Assembly (NCBI GenBank): GCA_019635315.1 | Contig: JAHBZT010000009.1 | Span: 1 to 64,000, forward strand | DNA: 64,000 bases | Origin: Rubrivivax sp. | GTDB lineage: Bacteria > Pseudomonadota > Gammaproteobacteria > Burkholderiales > Burkholderiaceae_C | Reading direction: 5' to 3' | In this document: positions 53,724-62,301 of the stretch, piece after piece | Layout of the letters: each line of letters starts with the position of its first letter | Numbering within the stretch: the stretch's first letter is position 1 | The notes under the pieces: model-generated | What the model saw: the letters and a program-made list of their open reading frames with translations, nothing else | Databases searched by the model: none | Told to the model about the DNA's origin: nothing | Position numbers and translations under genes: made by a program

Positions 53724-55304
53724 ATGAACGACACGACCCCCGCCTTCCGCCTGACCTACGCGACGATGTTCGACCCGCCGGCGTCGCTGCATGCGCAGTT
53801 CGACGCCGCGCTGGCGCGCGTGAAGGCGCGCCTGGGCGCCGACCATGCGATGCACGTCGCCGGCCGCGACCGCACGACCGGCCGCTGGATCGACCTGCAC
53901 TCGCCGATCGACCAGCGGCTGCTGCTCGGCCGCTTCGCGCGCGGCAGCGCGGCCGACGTGCACGACGCGGTGGCCGCCGCGCAGGCCGCCGCGCCGGGCT
54001 GGGCGGCCACGCCCTGGCGCGAGCGCGTGGCGCTGCTGCGCCGCGTGGCCGCGGTGATCGAGGAACGCGTCTTCGACTTCTCGGCCGCGGTCGCGCTGGA
54101 GGTCGGCAAGAACCGCATGGAGGCGCTGGGCGAGGTGCAGGAGACGGCCGACCTGATCGCCTGGTACTGCGACCGCCTCGAGGAAGCCGGCGGCTTCGAC
54201 CGCGTGCTGCCCGACGACCCGCTCGCCGGCTGGCGCAGCCACAACCGCACCGTGCTCAAGCCCTACGGCGTGTGGGCGGTGATCGCCCCGTTCAACTTTC
54301 CGGTCGCGCTCGCCGGCGGGCCGCTGGGCGCGGCGCTGGTGGCCGGCAACACGGCGGTCTTCAAGGTGGCGAGCGACACCGTCTGGAGCGGCCGCCTGCT
54401 GATGGACTGCTTCGCGGCCGCCGGGCTGCCGCCGGGCGTGGTCAACCTCGTGCAGGGCGCCGGTGCCGAGGTCGGCGAAGCGCTCGCCGGCGACCCGCGC
54501 GTGGCCGGCGCCACCTTCACCGGCTCGGCCGAGGTCGGGCTGGCGCTGCTGCGCCGCTTCGCGGCCGGTGCGCGGCCGCGGCCGCTGATCGCCGAGATGG
54601 GCGGCAAGAATGCCGCCATCGTCACCCGCCGTGCCGACCTGGAGCGCGCCGCCACCGGCATCGTGCGCTCGGCCTTCGGGCTCAGCGGGCAGAAGTGCTC
54701 GGCCTGCTCGCGCGTCTACGTCGAGCGCGCGGCGGCCGACGAGCTGCTGCAGCGCCTGGTCGCGCGCACCGAGGCGCTGGCGGTCGGCGACCCGACCGAC
54801 GCGGCGCACTGGATGGGCCCGGTCATCAACGCCCGTGCCGTGGCGCGTTACGCGCAGGCGGTGGCCGAACTGCGCGACGGCGGTGTCGTGCATGCCGGCG
54901 GGCGCCGGCTGGAGGCGGGCGCGCTCGCACACGGCCACTTCGTCGCGCCGACGGTCGCCGGTGCCGGCTTCGACCACCGGCTGTGGCGCGACGAGCTGTT
55001 CCTGCCGCTGGTGATGGTCGGCGCGGTGGCCTCGCTCGACGAGGCGATCACGCGCGCCAACGACAGCGACTACGGCCTGACCGCCGGTTTCTACGGCGGC
55101 GCGGACGAGATCCCGGTCTTCCTGGACCGCATCGAGGCCGGCGTCACCTACGTCAACCGCCCGCAGGGCGCGACCACCGGCGCCTGGCCGGGCTACCAGC
55201 CCTTCGGCGGCTGGAAGGCCAGCGGCAGCACCGGCAAGGCCATCGGCTCGTACTGGTACCTGCCGCAATACCTGCGCGAGCAGTCGCAGACGGTGGTCGA
55301 GTGA
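53724..55304 (+). CDS. L-glutamate gamma-semialdehyde (P5C) dehydrogenase-type aldehyde dehydrogenase
   Basis: A 526-residue aldehyde dehydrogenase: [29 protein letters not shown], general-base E291 in [12 protein letters not shown], nucleophile C325 in [12 protein letters not shown], and the C-terminal [10 protein letters not shown]. The AEMGGKN and GQKCSA variants and the overall layout fit delta-1-pyrroline-5-carboxylate dehydrogenases. Its location directly after the NAD-glutamate dehydrogenase supports that assignment; oxidation of another semialdehyde is possible. No PutA-type proline dehydrogenase domain is present. Confidence 0.85.
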   Translation: MNDTTPAFRLTYATMFDPPASLHAQFDAALARVKARLGADHAMHVAGRDRTTGRWIDLHSPIDQRLLLGRFARGSAADVHDAVAAAQAAAPGWAATPWRERVALLRRVAAVIEERVFDFSAAVALEVGKNRMEALGEVQETADLIAWYCDRLEEAGGFDRVLPDDPLAGWRSHNRTVLKPYGVWAVIAPFNFPVALAGGPLGAALVAGNTAVFKVASDTVWSGRLLMDCFAAAGLPPGVVNLVQGAGAEVGEALAGDPRVAGATFTGSAEVGLALLRRFAAGARPRPLIAEMGGKNAAIVTRRADLERAATGIVRSAFGLSGQKCSACSRVYVERAAADELLQRLVARTEALAVGDPTDAAHWMGPVINARAVARYAQAVAELRDGGVVHAGGRRLEAGALAHGHFVAPTVAGAGFDHRLWRDELFLPLVMVGAVASLDEAITRANDSDYGLTAGFYGGADEIPVFLDRIEAGVTYVNRPQGATTGAWPGYQPFGGWKASGSTGKAIGSYWYLPQYLREQSQTVVE

Positions 55305-55342
55305 CGCCCCGTACCCGTTTCAACCTGCCCCCTGGAGTTCCG

Positions 55343-55762
55343 ATGAAGTACCTGCACACGATGGTCCGCGTGACCGACCTCGAGGCCTCGCTGAAGTTCT
55401 ACCGCGACGCGCTGGGCCTGGAGGTGCTGCGCCAACGCGAGGTGCCGGCCGGCCGCTATACGCTGGCCTTCCTGGCCGCGCCGGGCGACCACGAGGCGCA
55501 GATCGAGCTGACCTGGAACTGGGATCCGGAGAACTACACCGGCGGGCGCAACTTCGGCCACATCGCCTACGCGGTGGACGACATCTATGCCACCTGCGCG
55601 CGGCTGCAGCAGCATGGCGTGACCATCCTGCGCCCGCCGCGCGACGGCCGCATGGCCTTCGTGCGCTCGCCGGACCAGATCTCGATCGAGCTGCTGCAGC
55701 GCGGCGACGCGCTGCCACCGGCCGAGCCCTGGCTGTCGATGCCCAATGCCGGGCAGTGGTGA
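55343..55762 (+). CDS. gloA: Glyoxalase I-like protein (lactoylglutathione lyase family)
   Basis: A 139-residue vicinal-oxygen-chelate protein starting [20 protein letters not shown]. Metal-ligand candidates are present in the four usual positions: H5, Glu in AQIELTWN, His in [11 protein letters not shown] and Glu in ISIELLQRG. Length and the paired beta-alpha-beta-beta-beta modules match GloA, which detoxifies methylglyoxal with glutathione. It is probably co-transcribed with the preceding dehydrogenase (38-base gap), an association without an obvious metabolic logic. Confidence 0.88.
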   Translation: MKYLHTMVRVTDLEASLKFYRDALGLEVLRQREVPAGRYTLAFLAAPGDHEAQIELTWNWDPENYTGGRNFGHIAYAVDDIYATCARLQQHGVTILRPPRDGRMAFVRSPDQISIELLQRGDALPPAEPWLSMPNAGQW

Positions 55763-55769
55763 GCGGCTG

Positions 55770-55874
55770 ATACGGCTTCGCATTCAACGCGCTGACCGCG
55801 TTGCTTCGCCTCGCCGTGCGTCAGCACCGTCTTCGGCTTCGCGCCTTGTTGTCGCATTGAATGCGACGCCGTAT
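55770..55874. repeat. 105-bp dispersed repeat with terminal inverted repeats, copy 2
   Basis: Same length as copy 1 at 19634-19738 and identical at 99 of 105 positions. The ends are ATACGGCTTCGCATTCAA and, reversed, the same at 17 of 18 bases. It again lies between convergent genes: the glyoxalase ends 7 bases before it and the leftward PEP-CTERM gene ends 11 bases after it. Confidence 0.85.
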
Positions 55875-55885
55875 GCGTCGCAGCG

Positions 55886-56524
55886 TCAGGCGCCGGCGGC
55901 GGCGGTCCGGCGCGCGGCCGCGCCGGCGCGCCACTGGCGCAGCCCCATGCCCAGCAGGCCCAGCGCGAGCAGTGCCGGGGTCGCGGGCTCGGGCACCGGG
56001 GTGGTCTGCACGGCCCAGTTCAGCGTGCCGTGGCCGCCGCCGATGCCGGCGTGCACGCCGTCGTTGAGCGAGCCGCCGCTGGAGCCCATCAGCATGAAGT
56101 CGGCTTCGCCGCCCACGCTGGTGAGGCAGCCGTAGCGGTTGAAGCCGCAGGTCGGCGCGGTGTAGCGGCCGCCCAGCATCCAGTCGGTCAGCACGCCGTC
56201 CTCGAAGTGCAGCGTGGCGATGCTGGCATTGCCGACGTCGAAGCGCGCGCCGAACCATTCGAATTCGAGCGCCAGCGTGGGCACGCCGCTGATCACGTTG
56301 CCGAGGTGGCCGGTGCCGCCGGCCGGCACCAGCGCGTCGTCGAAGCTGAAGCTGCCGCGGCCGACGGTGCCGACGGCATAGAAGTCGCTGCTGCCGCTGG
56401 TGCTGGTGATGTCGAAGACGACGGTCACCGGGGCGGCGCCGGCGGCCAGGGGGGCGGCCAGCGCCAGGGCCAGCGCAGCGGCGCGGCCGGCACGCCGGGC
56501 CGCGGGGTGGAACGGGTAGGTCAT
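55886..56524 (-). CDS. PEP-CTERM sorting domain protein
   Basis: A 212-residue exported protein. It has a signal peptide (AAALALALAAPLAAGAA), a beta-rich middle (VTVVFDITSTSGSSDFYAVG, VISGVPTLALEFEWFG) with a Cys pair in APTCGFNRYGCLTS, and the C-terminal sorting signal VPEPATPALLALGLLGMGLR followed by Arg. Such proteins are processed by an exosortase (EpsH/XrtA) elsewhere in the genome and usually relate to extracellular polysaccharide or biofilm. The specific role is unknown. ATG 56524 was chosen next to the signal peptide. Confidence 0.88.
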   Translation of the reverse strand: MTYPFHPAARRAGRAAALALALAAPLAAGAAPVTVVFDITSTSGSSDFYAVGTVGRGSFSFDDALVPAGGTGHLGNVISGVPTLALEFEWFGARFDVGNASIATLHFEDGVLTDWMLGGRYTAPTCGFNRYGCLTSVGGEADFMLMGSSGGSLNDGVHAGIGGGHGTLNWAVQTTPVPEPATPALLALGLLGMGLRQWRAGAAARRTAAAGA

Positions 56525-56916
56525 CGCAGGTCTCCGTGGGTCGGGGGTTGGTCGGGGCTGCCGTGCCACGCCCCGCGGCGGGGTGCCGCTGCCGGGCTGG
56601 TCACGTCAGGCCGCCAGTCTCGGCAACGCAGCCCTGCGGCGAATCGGCCGATTGGAGCCAGTGCGCAGCGCGCGACGGGCCATGGGCGGGGCCGGTGGGC
56701 GGGTGGTGCCGGTGGGCGGGCGGTGCGGGTGAGGCACCGGGCCGGCTGGCGCGGTCCGGCGGGGCGCGGCCTGCCGGGCCGCGGTGGCGGCGCCGACGGG
56801 CTTGCGTGCCGCGCCGGTGCGCCGTGCTCGCGGCCGCACGACAGCCGCGCGGCCTTCTGCTACCGTTGGCGGCGGCGTCGGCGCGCCTGCCGCCGCGCCC
56901 GCAGCAGGAGGCCCCG
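56525..56916. other. Divergent gap with G-rich tandem repeat
   Basis: About 390 bases between the leftward PEP-CTERM gene and a rightward orphan gene, presumably holding both promoters. At 56691-56724 a 17-base unit (GCCGGTGGGCGGGTGGT) is repeated twice with one change, giving several G-triplets on the + strand that could form a quadruplex. No gene is supported. A CAGGAGG ribosome site at its right end serves the orphan gene. Confidence 0.5.
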
Positions 56917-57690
56917 ATGATCACGCGACCCGAGGACGTGCTGGCCACCGGCGAGAGCGGCGGCTGGGACGGCCGCTCGATCGACCCGAAGACCAATGTC
57001 GAGCACGACAACAAGGAGACGGCGATGGACTGGGCCGAGCACCAGCGCATCGTCTGCGACGCGCGCAAGCTGCTGGCCGGCGAGATCGAGATCAGCCCCT
57101 CGGACGTCAAGAAGGCCTTCCGCGAGCTGCGGTCCGCCTACAACGACGCCAGCTCGCGCTCGGTGGTCAAGGTGTCCAAGGGCATCCACCAGCCGACCGT
57201 CAACCCGCACCTGCAGCTGCGCATGGTCACGACCTTCGGCAAGGGCGCCGACGCGCAGGAGGTGGTGCGCAAGTTCCACCTCGACGTCAGCGCCGTCGAC
57301 ACGCCCGAGATGGAGGGCCGTTTCCGCTGGACCGGCGTGCAGTTCAGCTACGTGCACAGCAATGACCAGGTCTACAAGTGGCCGGTCGCGGCGACGCCGG
57401 TGATCGTCAAGCGCCAGCGCCGGCTGAGCGTCAGCAGCGTCGACCTCAGCGCCCACCTGCAGAAGCAGGAGCAGGAGCGCCAGCAGGAGGCGGCGCGCCT
57501 GGAGGCCGAGGCCGAGGACCGCAAGCTGCGCGGCTGGCTGGAGCAGTACGGCATCGCGGCCAGCAACCTGAACAAGCTCAAGCGCGGCCAGTCGGTGCCG
57601 GGACGCGACGGCGCCTACCAGTACGGCAAGGTCGCGGCCGGCAAGCTGGCCTTCCAGCGCACCGGCACCAAGGGCTACCAGCTGGTCTAG
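56917..57690 (+). CDS. Orphan protein of unknown function with C-terminal charged coiled coil
   Basis: A 257-residue soluble, highly charged protein with no recognised domain. It starts MITRPEDVLATGESGGWDGR behind a strong CAGGAGG ribosome site. Residues about 50-140 look globular (PSDVKKAFRELRSAYNDAS, then LQLRMVTTFGKGADAQEVV). Residues about 178-210 are a Gln/Glu/Arg-rich helix likely to be a coiled coil. The C-terminus (YGIAASNLNKLKRGQSVPGR) may be a small binding domain. Codon use is native-looking, with G/C third positions. No signal peptide or membrane segment is present. Confidence 0.75.
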   Translation: MITRPEDVLATGESGGWDGRSIDPKTNVEHDNKETAMDWAEHQRIVCDARKLLAGEIEISPSDVKKAFRELRSAYNDASSRSVVKVSKGIHQPTVNPHLQLRMVTTFGKGADAQEVVRKFHLDVSAVDTPEMEGRFRWTGVQFSYVHSNDQVYKWPVAATPVIVKRQRRLSVSSVDLSAHLQKQEQERQQEAARLEAEAEDRKLRGWLEQYGIAASNLNKLKRGQSVPGRDGAYQYGKVAAGKLAFQRTGTKGYQLV

Positions 57691-57824
57691 CGCGGCCCGC
57701 CCGCCTGGCGCCGTCGGTCACCGGCCGACACGACTTGTCGGCCATGTCCTACAGACCCGCGCCCGGTGCGGGCCGATACTGGCGCCATGTTCCGCCCGAA
57801 CGCGCATCCCGGCGCGCCCCGACG

Positions 57825-58112
57825 ATGAAGATGCCGCGCCCGATCCTGCTGGTCTGCACCGCCGCGCTGGCGGCGGGCACCGCCATTGCCGCACCGTCCG
57901 ACGTGGCCGAGAAGACCGTCGACCGCGTCACCGGTGTCGCGGTGAAGGTCGAGCATGCCGTCAAGCGCGGCCTGCAGGCCGCCGGGCGCGGCATCGACCG
58001 TGCCGCCGAGGCCACCGGCCGGGTGGTCGGGCGTGCCGCCGCGCGCATCGGCGCACCGACCGAACGCGCCGATGCCGCGGCCGCGCGCGAGGCAGCCCGC
58101 GAGGCACCGTAG
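57825..58112 (+). CDS. Small exported protein of unknown function
   Basis: A 95-residue protein with an N-terminal signal peptide (PRPILLVCTAALAAGTAIAA) and a mature part that is a single long Ala/Arg/Val-rich amphipathic helix (KTVDRVTGVAVKVEHAVKRG onward). No family was recognised. It is smaller than most genes here, and part of its apparent openness could be due to GC content, but the signal peptide and codon pattern support it. It converges with livM. Confidence 0.55.
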   Translation: MKMPRPILLVCTAALAAGTAIAAPSDVAEKTVDRVTGVAVKVEHAVKRGLQAAGRGIDRAAEATGRVVGRAAARIGAPTERADAAAAREAAREAP

Positions 58113-58146
58113 CCGGGCGCCGCCGGCGCGCCCGCCACCCACCCCG

Positions 58147-59142
58147 CTACAGCGACTTCTTCAGCCAGGCGCCCAGCTCGCCGACGATGCCGCGGCGGAA
58201 GGCCAGCACGCAGATCACGAAGATGATGCCCTGCACGATGGTGACCCAGGCGCCCAGCTGCGCCAGGTAGTTCTGCATCGTGATGATCACCGCGGCGCCG
58301 ACCACGGGGCCGAAGACGGTGCCCATGCCGCCCAGCAGCGTCATCAGCACGACCTCGCCGGACATCGTCCAGTGCACGTCGGTCAGCGACGCGAGCTGGA
58401 AGACGATGGCCTTGGTGGCGCCGGCCAGCCCGGCCAGCGTGGACGACAGCACGAAGGCCACCAGCTTGAAGCGGTCGGTGTCGTAGCCCAGCGAGATCGC
58501 GCGCTGCTCGTTCTCGCGGATCGCCTTCAGCACCTGGCCGAAGGGCGAATGGATGACGCGGTAGATGAAGGCGAAGCCGGCCAGGAAGATGACCAGCACG
58601 ACGCCGTACATGGCCAGCGGCTGCGACAGGTCCACCACGCCGAACAGCTTGCCGCGCGGCACCGCCTGGATGCCGTCCTCGCCGCCGGTGAAGGGTGCCT
58701 GCAGGCTGAAGAAGAAGACCATCTGCGCCAGCGCCAGCGTGATCATCGCGAAATAGATGCCCTGGCGGCGGATCGCCAGCAGGCCGGCCAGCCAGCCCAG
58801 CACGCCGGCGCAGGCGGTGCCGAACAGGATGGCCAGCTCCGGCGTCAGACCCCAGACCTTGGCCGCGTGCGCGCTGGCATAGCTGGCCGAGCCGAGGAAC
58901 ATCGCGTGGCCGAAGGACAGCAGGCCGCCGAAGCCGATCAGCAGGTTGAAGGCGCACGCGAACAGCGCGAAGCACATCACCTTCATCATGAAGACCGGGT
59001 AGACGACGGCCGGCGCCAGCACCAGCACGACGGTCATCGCGACGAAGACGATCAGGTGCGTGCGCTGCTCGTCGCGCGACGCGCCGGCGGCCGGCGTGCC
59101 AGTGACACCCTGGGACGTGGACGTGCTCGGTACGCTGCTCAT
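58147..59142 (-). CDS. livM: Branched-chain amino-acid type ABC transporter permease LivM
   Basis: A 331-residue membrane protein with about nine helices. It contains NLLIGFGGLLSFGHAMFLG, IRRQGIYFAMITLALAQM, the EAA-like loop IRENEQRAISLGYDTDRFK and VLMTLLGGMGTVFGPVVGA, all characteristic of LivM. It is the last gene of the leftward cluster and is separated from livH by 114 bases of palindromic repeat. Ligand specificity depends on the LivK-type protein. Confidence 0.93.
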   Translation of the reverse strand: MSSVPSTSTSQGVTGTPAAGASRDEQRTHLIVFVAMTVVLVLAPAVVYPVFMMKVMCFALFACAFNLLIGFGGLLSFGHAMFLGSASYASAHAAKVWGLTPELAILFGTACAGVLGWLAGLLAIRRQGIYFAMITLALAQMVFFFSLQAPFTGGEDGIQAVPRGKLFGVVDLSQPLAMYGVVLVIFLAGFAFIYRVIHSPFGQVLKAIRENEQRAISLGYDTDRFKLVAFVLSSTLAGLAGATKAIVFQLASLTDVHWTMSGEVVLMTLLGGMGTVFGPVVGAAVIITMQNYLAQLGAWVTIVQGIIFVICVLAFRRGIVGELGAWLKKSL

Positions 59143-59186
59143 CGCGTCATCGGGTGGTGTGCCAGGGGCCAGCCGAGCCGTCGCCG

Positions 59187-59255
59187 CAGCCCGGCTCGGC
59201 CGGGCTGCTGGCGAAGCCCCCTCGGGGGGCAGCGACCGGGAGGGAGCGTGGGGGC
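59187..59255. repeat. Palindromic repeat in the livM-livH gap
   Basis: CAGCCCGGC/GCCGGGCTG (59187-59195/59199-59207, loop TCG) is followed by GCCCCC-TC-GGGGG (about 59216-59230) and a GC-rich tail to 59255. The part 59222-59255 recurs inside hutH at 30216-30248. It lies on the liv transcript between livH and livM, where it may stabilise or attenuate the message. Confidence 0.75.
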
Positions 59256-59256
59256 G

Positions 59257-60168
59257 TCATTTCTGGGTGCCGAACAGGCCGGCCGGACGCAGCAGCAGCA
59301 CGATGGCCATGATGATGAAGATCACCGTGGCCGAGGCCTCGGGGTAGAAGACCTTGGTCAGGCCCTCGATGATGCCCAGGCCGAAGCCGGTCACGATGGC
59401 ACCCAGGATGGAGCCCATGCCGCCGATCACGACGACCGCAAAGACGACGATGATCAGGTCGGCCCCCATCTGCGGGCTGACCTGGTACACGGGCGCCGCC
59501 ATCACGCCGGCAAAGGCCGCCAGCGCGACGCCGAAGCCGTAGGTCAGCGTGATCATGCGCGGCACGTTGATGCCGAAGGCCTGCACCAGCTGCGGGTTCT
59601 CGGTCGCCGCGCGCAGGTAGGCGCCCAGCCGCGTGCGCTCGATGACGAACCAGGTCGCCAGGCACACGATCAGCGACGCGACGATGATCCAGGCCCGGTA
59701 GTTGGGCAGGAACATGAAGCCCAGGTTCTGCCCGCCCTGCAGCTGCGACGGGATCTGGTAGGGCTGCCCGGAGCTGCCGTACTCGTTGCGGAACAGGCCC
59801 TGGATGATCAGCGCCAGACCGAAGGTCAGCAGCAGACCGTACAGGTGGTCCAGCTTGTACAGGCGCGAGAGCATCGTGCGCTCGATGATCACGCCGGTCG
59901 CGCCGACCACCAGCGGCGCGATCAGCAGCGCCCACCAGTAGCCGATGCCCAGCTTGTTGAGCAGCAGCCAGGCCACGAAGGCGCCCATCATGTACTGGGC
60001 GCCATGCGTGAAGTTGATGATGTTGAGCAGCCCGAAGATGACCGCCAGGCCCAGCGACAGCAGCGCGTAGAACGAGCCGTTGATGAGCCCGATCAGCAGC
60101 TGTCCGAAGAGGACCTGCGTAGGGACCCCGAAAAGCTCGGTCACTTCGTGACCTCGCAGGTTTTCCAT
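59257..60168 (-). CDS. livH: Branched-chain amino-acid type ABC transporter permease LivH
   Basis: A 303-residue membrane protein with about eight helices: LLIGLINGSFYALLSLGLAV, FGLLNIINFTHGAQYMMGAF, ATENPQLVQAFGINVPRM (EAA-like loop) and VFAVVVIGGMGSILGAIV, all LivH hallmarks. ATG 60168 was chosen; GTG 60174 is an alternative. Its apparent ribosome site AGGGGG is part of a strong hairpin at 60172-60214. Confidence 0.93.
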   Translation of the reverse strand: MENLRGHEVTELFGVPTQVLFGQLLIGLINGSFYALLSLGLAVIFGLLNIINFTHGAQYMMGAFVAWLLLNKLGIGYWWALLIAPLVVGATGVIIERTMLSRLYKLDHLYGLLLTFGLALIIQGLFRNEYGSSGQPYQIPSQLQGGQNLGFMFLPNYRAWIIVASLIVCLATWFVIERTRLGAYLRAATENPQLVQAFGINVPRMITLTYGFGVALAAFAGVMAAPVYQVSPQMGADLIIVVFAVVVIGGMGSILGAIVTGFGLGIIEGLTKVFYPEASATVIFIIMAIVLLLRPAGLFGTQK

Positions 60169-60171
60169 GGG

Positions 60172-60214
60172 CACCCCCTGCCCCCCGCCGAGCGGGGGTT
60201 CCAGTCAGGGGGTG
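60172..60214 (-). promoter_or_regulatory. Nested hairpin over the livH ribosome-binding site
   Basis: Outer arms CACCCCCTG (60172-60180) and CAGGGGGTG (60206-60214) enclose an inner stem CCCCCGC/GCGGGGG (60182-60188/60192-60198, loop CGA). On the leftward transcript the AGGGGG next to the livH ATG lies in the outer stem, so translation of livH could be restrained relative to livK. Confidence 0.6.
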
Positions 60215-60262
60215 GCCCGGGCCGCTGCTCGGCCCTCGGAACTCCGGGCTGCTGCACGGCGT

Positions 60263-61486
60263 TTACTTCACCAGCGGGCATTCGCCCTGGTTGAGCGGCC
60301 GGAAGGCCTGGTCGGCCGGGATCGTAGCGCGCACCTTGTAGTAGTCGTACGGGCCCTTGCTCTCCGACGGCTTCTTGACCTCCACCAGGTAGGCGGGGTG
60401 CAGCTTGCGGCCGTCGGCGCGCACGCTGCCCTTGCCGAACAGCGGGTCGTCGGTGGGCATCTTCTTCATCTGCTCGATGACCTTGGTGCCGTCGTCGGAC
60501 TTCAGCGCCTCGACCGCCTTCAGGTAGTGCAGCACCGACGAGTAGACGCCGGCGTGCACCATCGACGGGTACTTGCCGCCGTTGGCCGCCGCGAAGCGCC
60601 GGCTCCACGCGCGCGTCTGGTCGTTGAGGTCCCAGTAGAAGGTCTCGGTGAAGATCAGGCCCTGCGCGGTGTTGAGCCCCAGGCCGTGCACGTCGGTGAT
60701 GAAGACCAGCATGCCGGCCAGGTTCTGGCCGGCGCGCGTGATGCCGAACTCGGCCGCCTGCTTGATGCTGTTGATGGTGTCGCCGCCGGCGTTGGCCAGG
60801 CCGATCACCTTGGCCTTGCTGGCCTGCGCCTGCAGCAGGAAGCTGCTGAAGTCCTGGCCCGGGAACGGGTGGCGCACCTTGCCCAGCACCTTGCCGCCGC
60901 CCTTGGTCACGGCGGCCTCGGTGTCGCGCTCCAGCGCGTGGCCGAAGGCGTAGTCGGCGGTCAGGAAGAACCAGGTGTCGCCGCCGGTCTTGACGATGGC
61001 GCTGCCGGTGCCGTTGGCCAGCATCCAGGTGTCGTAGGTCCAGTGGATGGTGTTCGGGCTGCAGGCCTTGCCGGTGAGGTCCGACGTCGCGGCGCCGCTG
61101 ACCAGGAAGGCCTTGCCCTTGTCGCGCGTGATCTGGTTGACCGCCAGCGCGACCGAGCTGGTCGGCACGTCGACGATGACGTCGACCTTGTCGACGTCGT
61201 ACCAGGTGCGCGCGATCGTCGAGCCGACGTCGGGCTTGTTCTGGTGGTCGGCGCCGACCACCTCGACCTTCAGGCCCTTGGCCGCGGCGCCGAAGTCCTC
61301 GATCGCCATGCGCGCCGCGGTCACCGAGCCGGGGCCGGCGATGTCGGCATACAGGCCCGACATGTCGTTCATGACGCCGATCTTGATGACGCCGTCGGAG
61401 ATCTGGGCCTGCGCGGCGCCGGCGCCCAGCGCGGCGGCGCCGGCGAAGGCGGTGGTGATCAGCGTGGACAGCAGCTTGCGTTTCAT
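60263..61486 (-). CDS. livK: Branched-chain amino-acid type ABC transporter substrate-binding protein
   Basis: A 407-residue periplasmic protein of the Leu/Ile/Val-binding type I fold. It has a signal peptide (LLSTLITTAFAGAAALGAGAAQA-Q), then IKIGVMNDMSGLYADIAGPG, VVGADHQNKPDVGSTIAR and LVSGAATSDLTGKACSPNTI. Members with this start are often annotated for branched-chain amino acids, amides or aromatic acids; the actual ligand is unknown. An AAGGAG ribosome site lies just before ATG 61486. Its strong site contrasts with the occluded one of livH, in keeping with higher production of the binding protein. Confidence 0.92.
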   Translation of the reverse strand: MKRKLLSTLITTAFAGAAALGAGAAQAQISDGVIKIGVMNDMSGLYADIAGPGSVTAARMAIEDFGAAAKGLKVEVVGADHQNKPDVGSTIARTWYDVDKVDVIVDVPTSSVALAVNQITRDKGKAFLVSGAATSDLTGKACSPNTIHWTYDTWMLANGTGSAIVKTGGDTWFFLTADYAFGHALERDTEAAVTKGGGKVLGKVRHPFPGQDFSSFLLQAQASKAKVIGLANAGGDTINSIKQAAEFGITRAGQNLAGMLVFITDVHGLGLNTAQGLIFTETFYWDLNDQTRAWSRRFAAANGGKYPSMVHAGVYSSVLHYLKAVEALKSDDGTKVIEQMKKMPTDDPLFGKGSVRADGRKLHPAYLVEVKKPSESKGPYDYYKVRATIPADQAFRPLNQGECPLVK

Positions 61487-61581
61487 GTCTTGCTCCTTCT
61501 GTGGTTGAAGATCGCCCATCCCGGCCCCGGCCGCCTGGCCGGTCCTCCTGGTCCTGTCGCCCGCTCGCGCGTCGGGATCGT

Positions 61582-62301
61582 TCATACGCCCAGCACCTCG
61601 TGCAGCATGTCGCGCCGCGCGTCCAGCTCGGCGGCCGCGAAGGTCTCGATGACGCGGCCATGCTCGACGACGTAGAAGCGGTCGGCCAGCGGCGCCGCGA
61701 AGCGGAAGTTCTGCTCGACCATCACGATGGTCATGCCCTTCTCGCGCAGCGTGCGGATCGCGCGCCCCAGCGCCTGCACGATGACCGGCGCCAGGCCTTC
61801 GCTGATCTCGTCCAGCAGCAGCAGCTTGGCGCCGGTGCGCAGGATGCGCGCCACCGACAGCATCTGCTGCTCCCCACCCGACAGGCGCCCGCCGGGGCTG
61901 GTGCGCCGCTCCCTGAGGTTCGGAAACATCGCGTAGATCTCGTCCACGCTCATGCCGCCGCTGGCCACCGGCGGTGGCAGCAGCAGGTTCTCCTCGCAGG
62001 TGAGGCTGGTGAAGATGCCGCGTTCCTCGGGGCAGTAGCCGATGCCGAGGTGGGCGATGCGGTGCGGCGGCAGGTTGACGGCTTCGGTGCCGTTGATCAT
62101 CACCGATCCGCTGCGCCGGCCCACGAGGCCCAGGATGGCCTTCAGCGTGGTCGTGCGGCCGGCGCCGTTGCGGCCCAGCAGCGTGACGACCTCGCCGCGG
62201 TTCACCGTGAGGTCGATGCCGTGCAGGATGTGCGACTCGCCGTACCAGGCGTGCAGGTCGGTCACGCGCAGCAGCTCGGTGCCCGAGGACCTGGCGTTCA
62301 T
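61582..62301 (-). CDS. livF: Branched-chain amino-acid type ABC transporter ATPase LivF (Walker A Lys replaced by Arg)
   Basis: A 239-residue ATPase. Signature LSGGEQQMLSVARIL, Walker B LLLLDEISEGLAP and the H-loop region VMVEQNF fit LivF. The Walker A loop reads GRNGAGRTTT, with Arg where Lys normally contacts the ATP phosphates. The DNA (CGC codon) is unambiguous. Its ATG overlaps the livG stop. LivG (next gene) has a normal loop, so an asymmetric ATPase pair is possible. Confidence 0.92.
   Translation of the reverse strand: MNARSSGTELLRVTDLHAWYGESHILHGIDLTVNRGEVVTLLGRNGAGRTTTLKAILGLVGRRSGSVMINGTEAVNLPPHRIAHLGIGYCPEERGIFTSLTCEENLLLPPPVASGGMSVDEIYAMFPNLRERRTSPGGRLSGGEQQMLSVARILRTGAKLLLLDEISEGLAPVIVQALGRAIRTLREKGMTIVMVEQNFRFAAPLADRFYVVEHGRVIETFAAAELDARRDMLHEVLGV

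Noticed and set aside
48855-55268. Antisense open frame of more than 2100 codons opposite gdhB and the aldehyde dehydrogenase
   Set aside because: In very GC-rich genes the opposite strand is often stop-free. The translation is Arg/Ala/His/Gln-rich, has no domain, and lies over two unmistakable enzymes.
57825-58112. Considered dismissing the 95-residue protein as a chance frame
   Set aside because: Kept at moderate confidence because a clean signal peptide directly follows the ATG, but homology would be needed to be sure.
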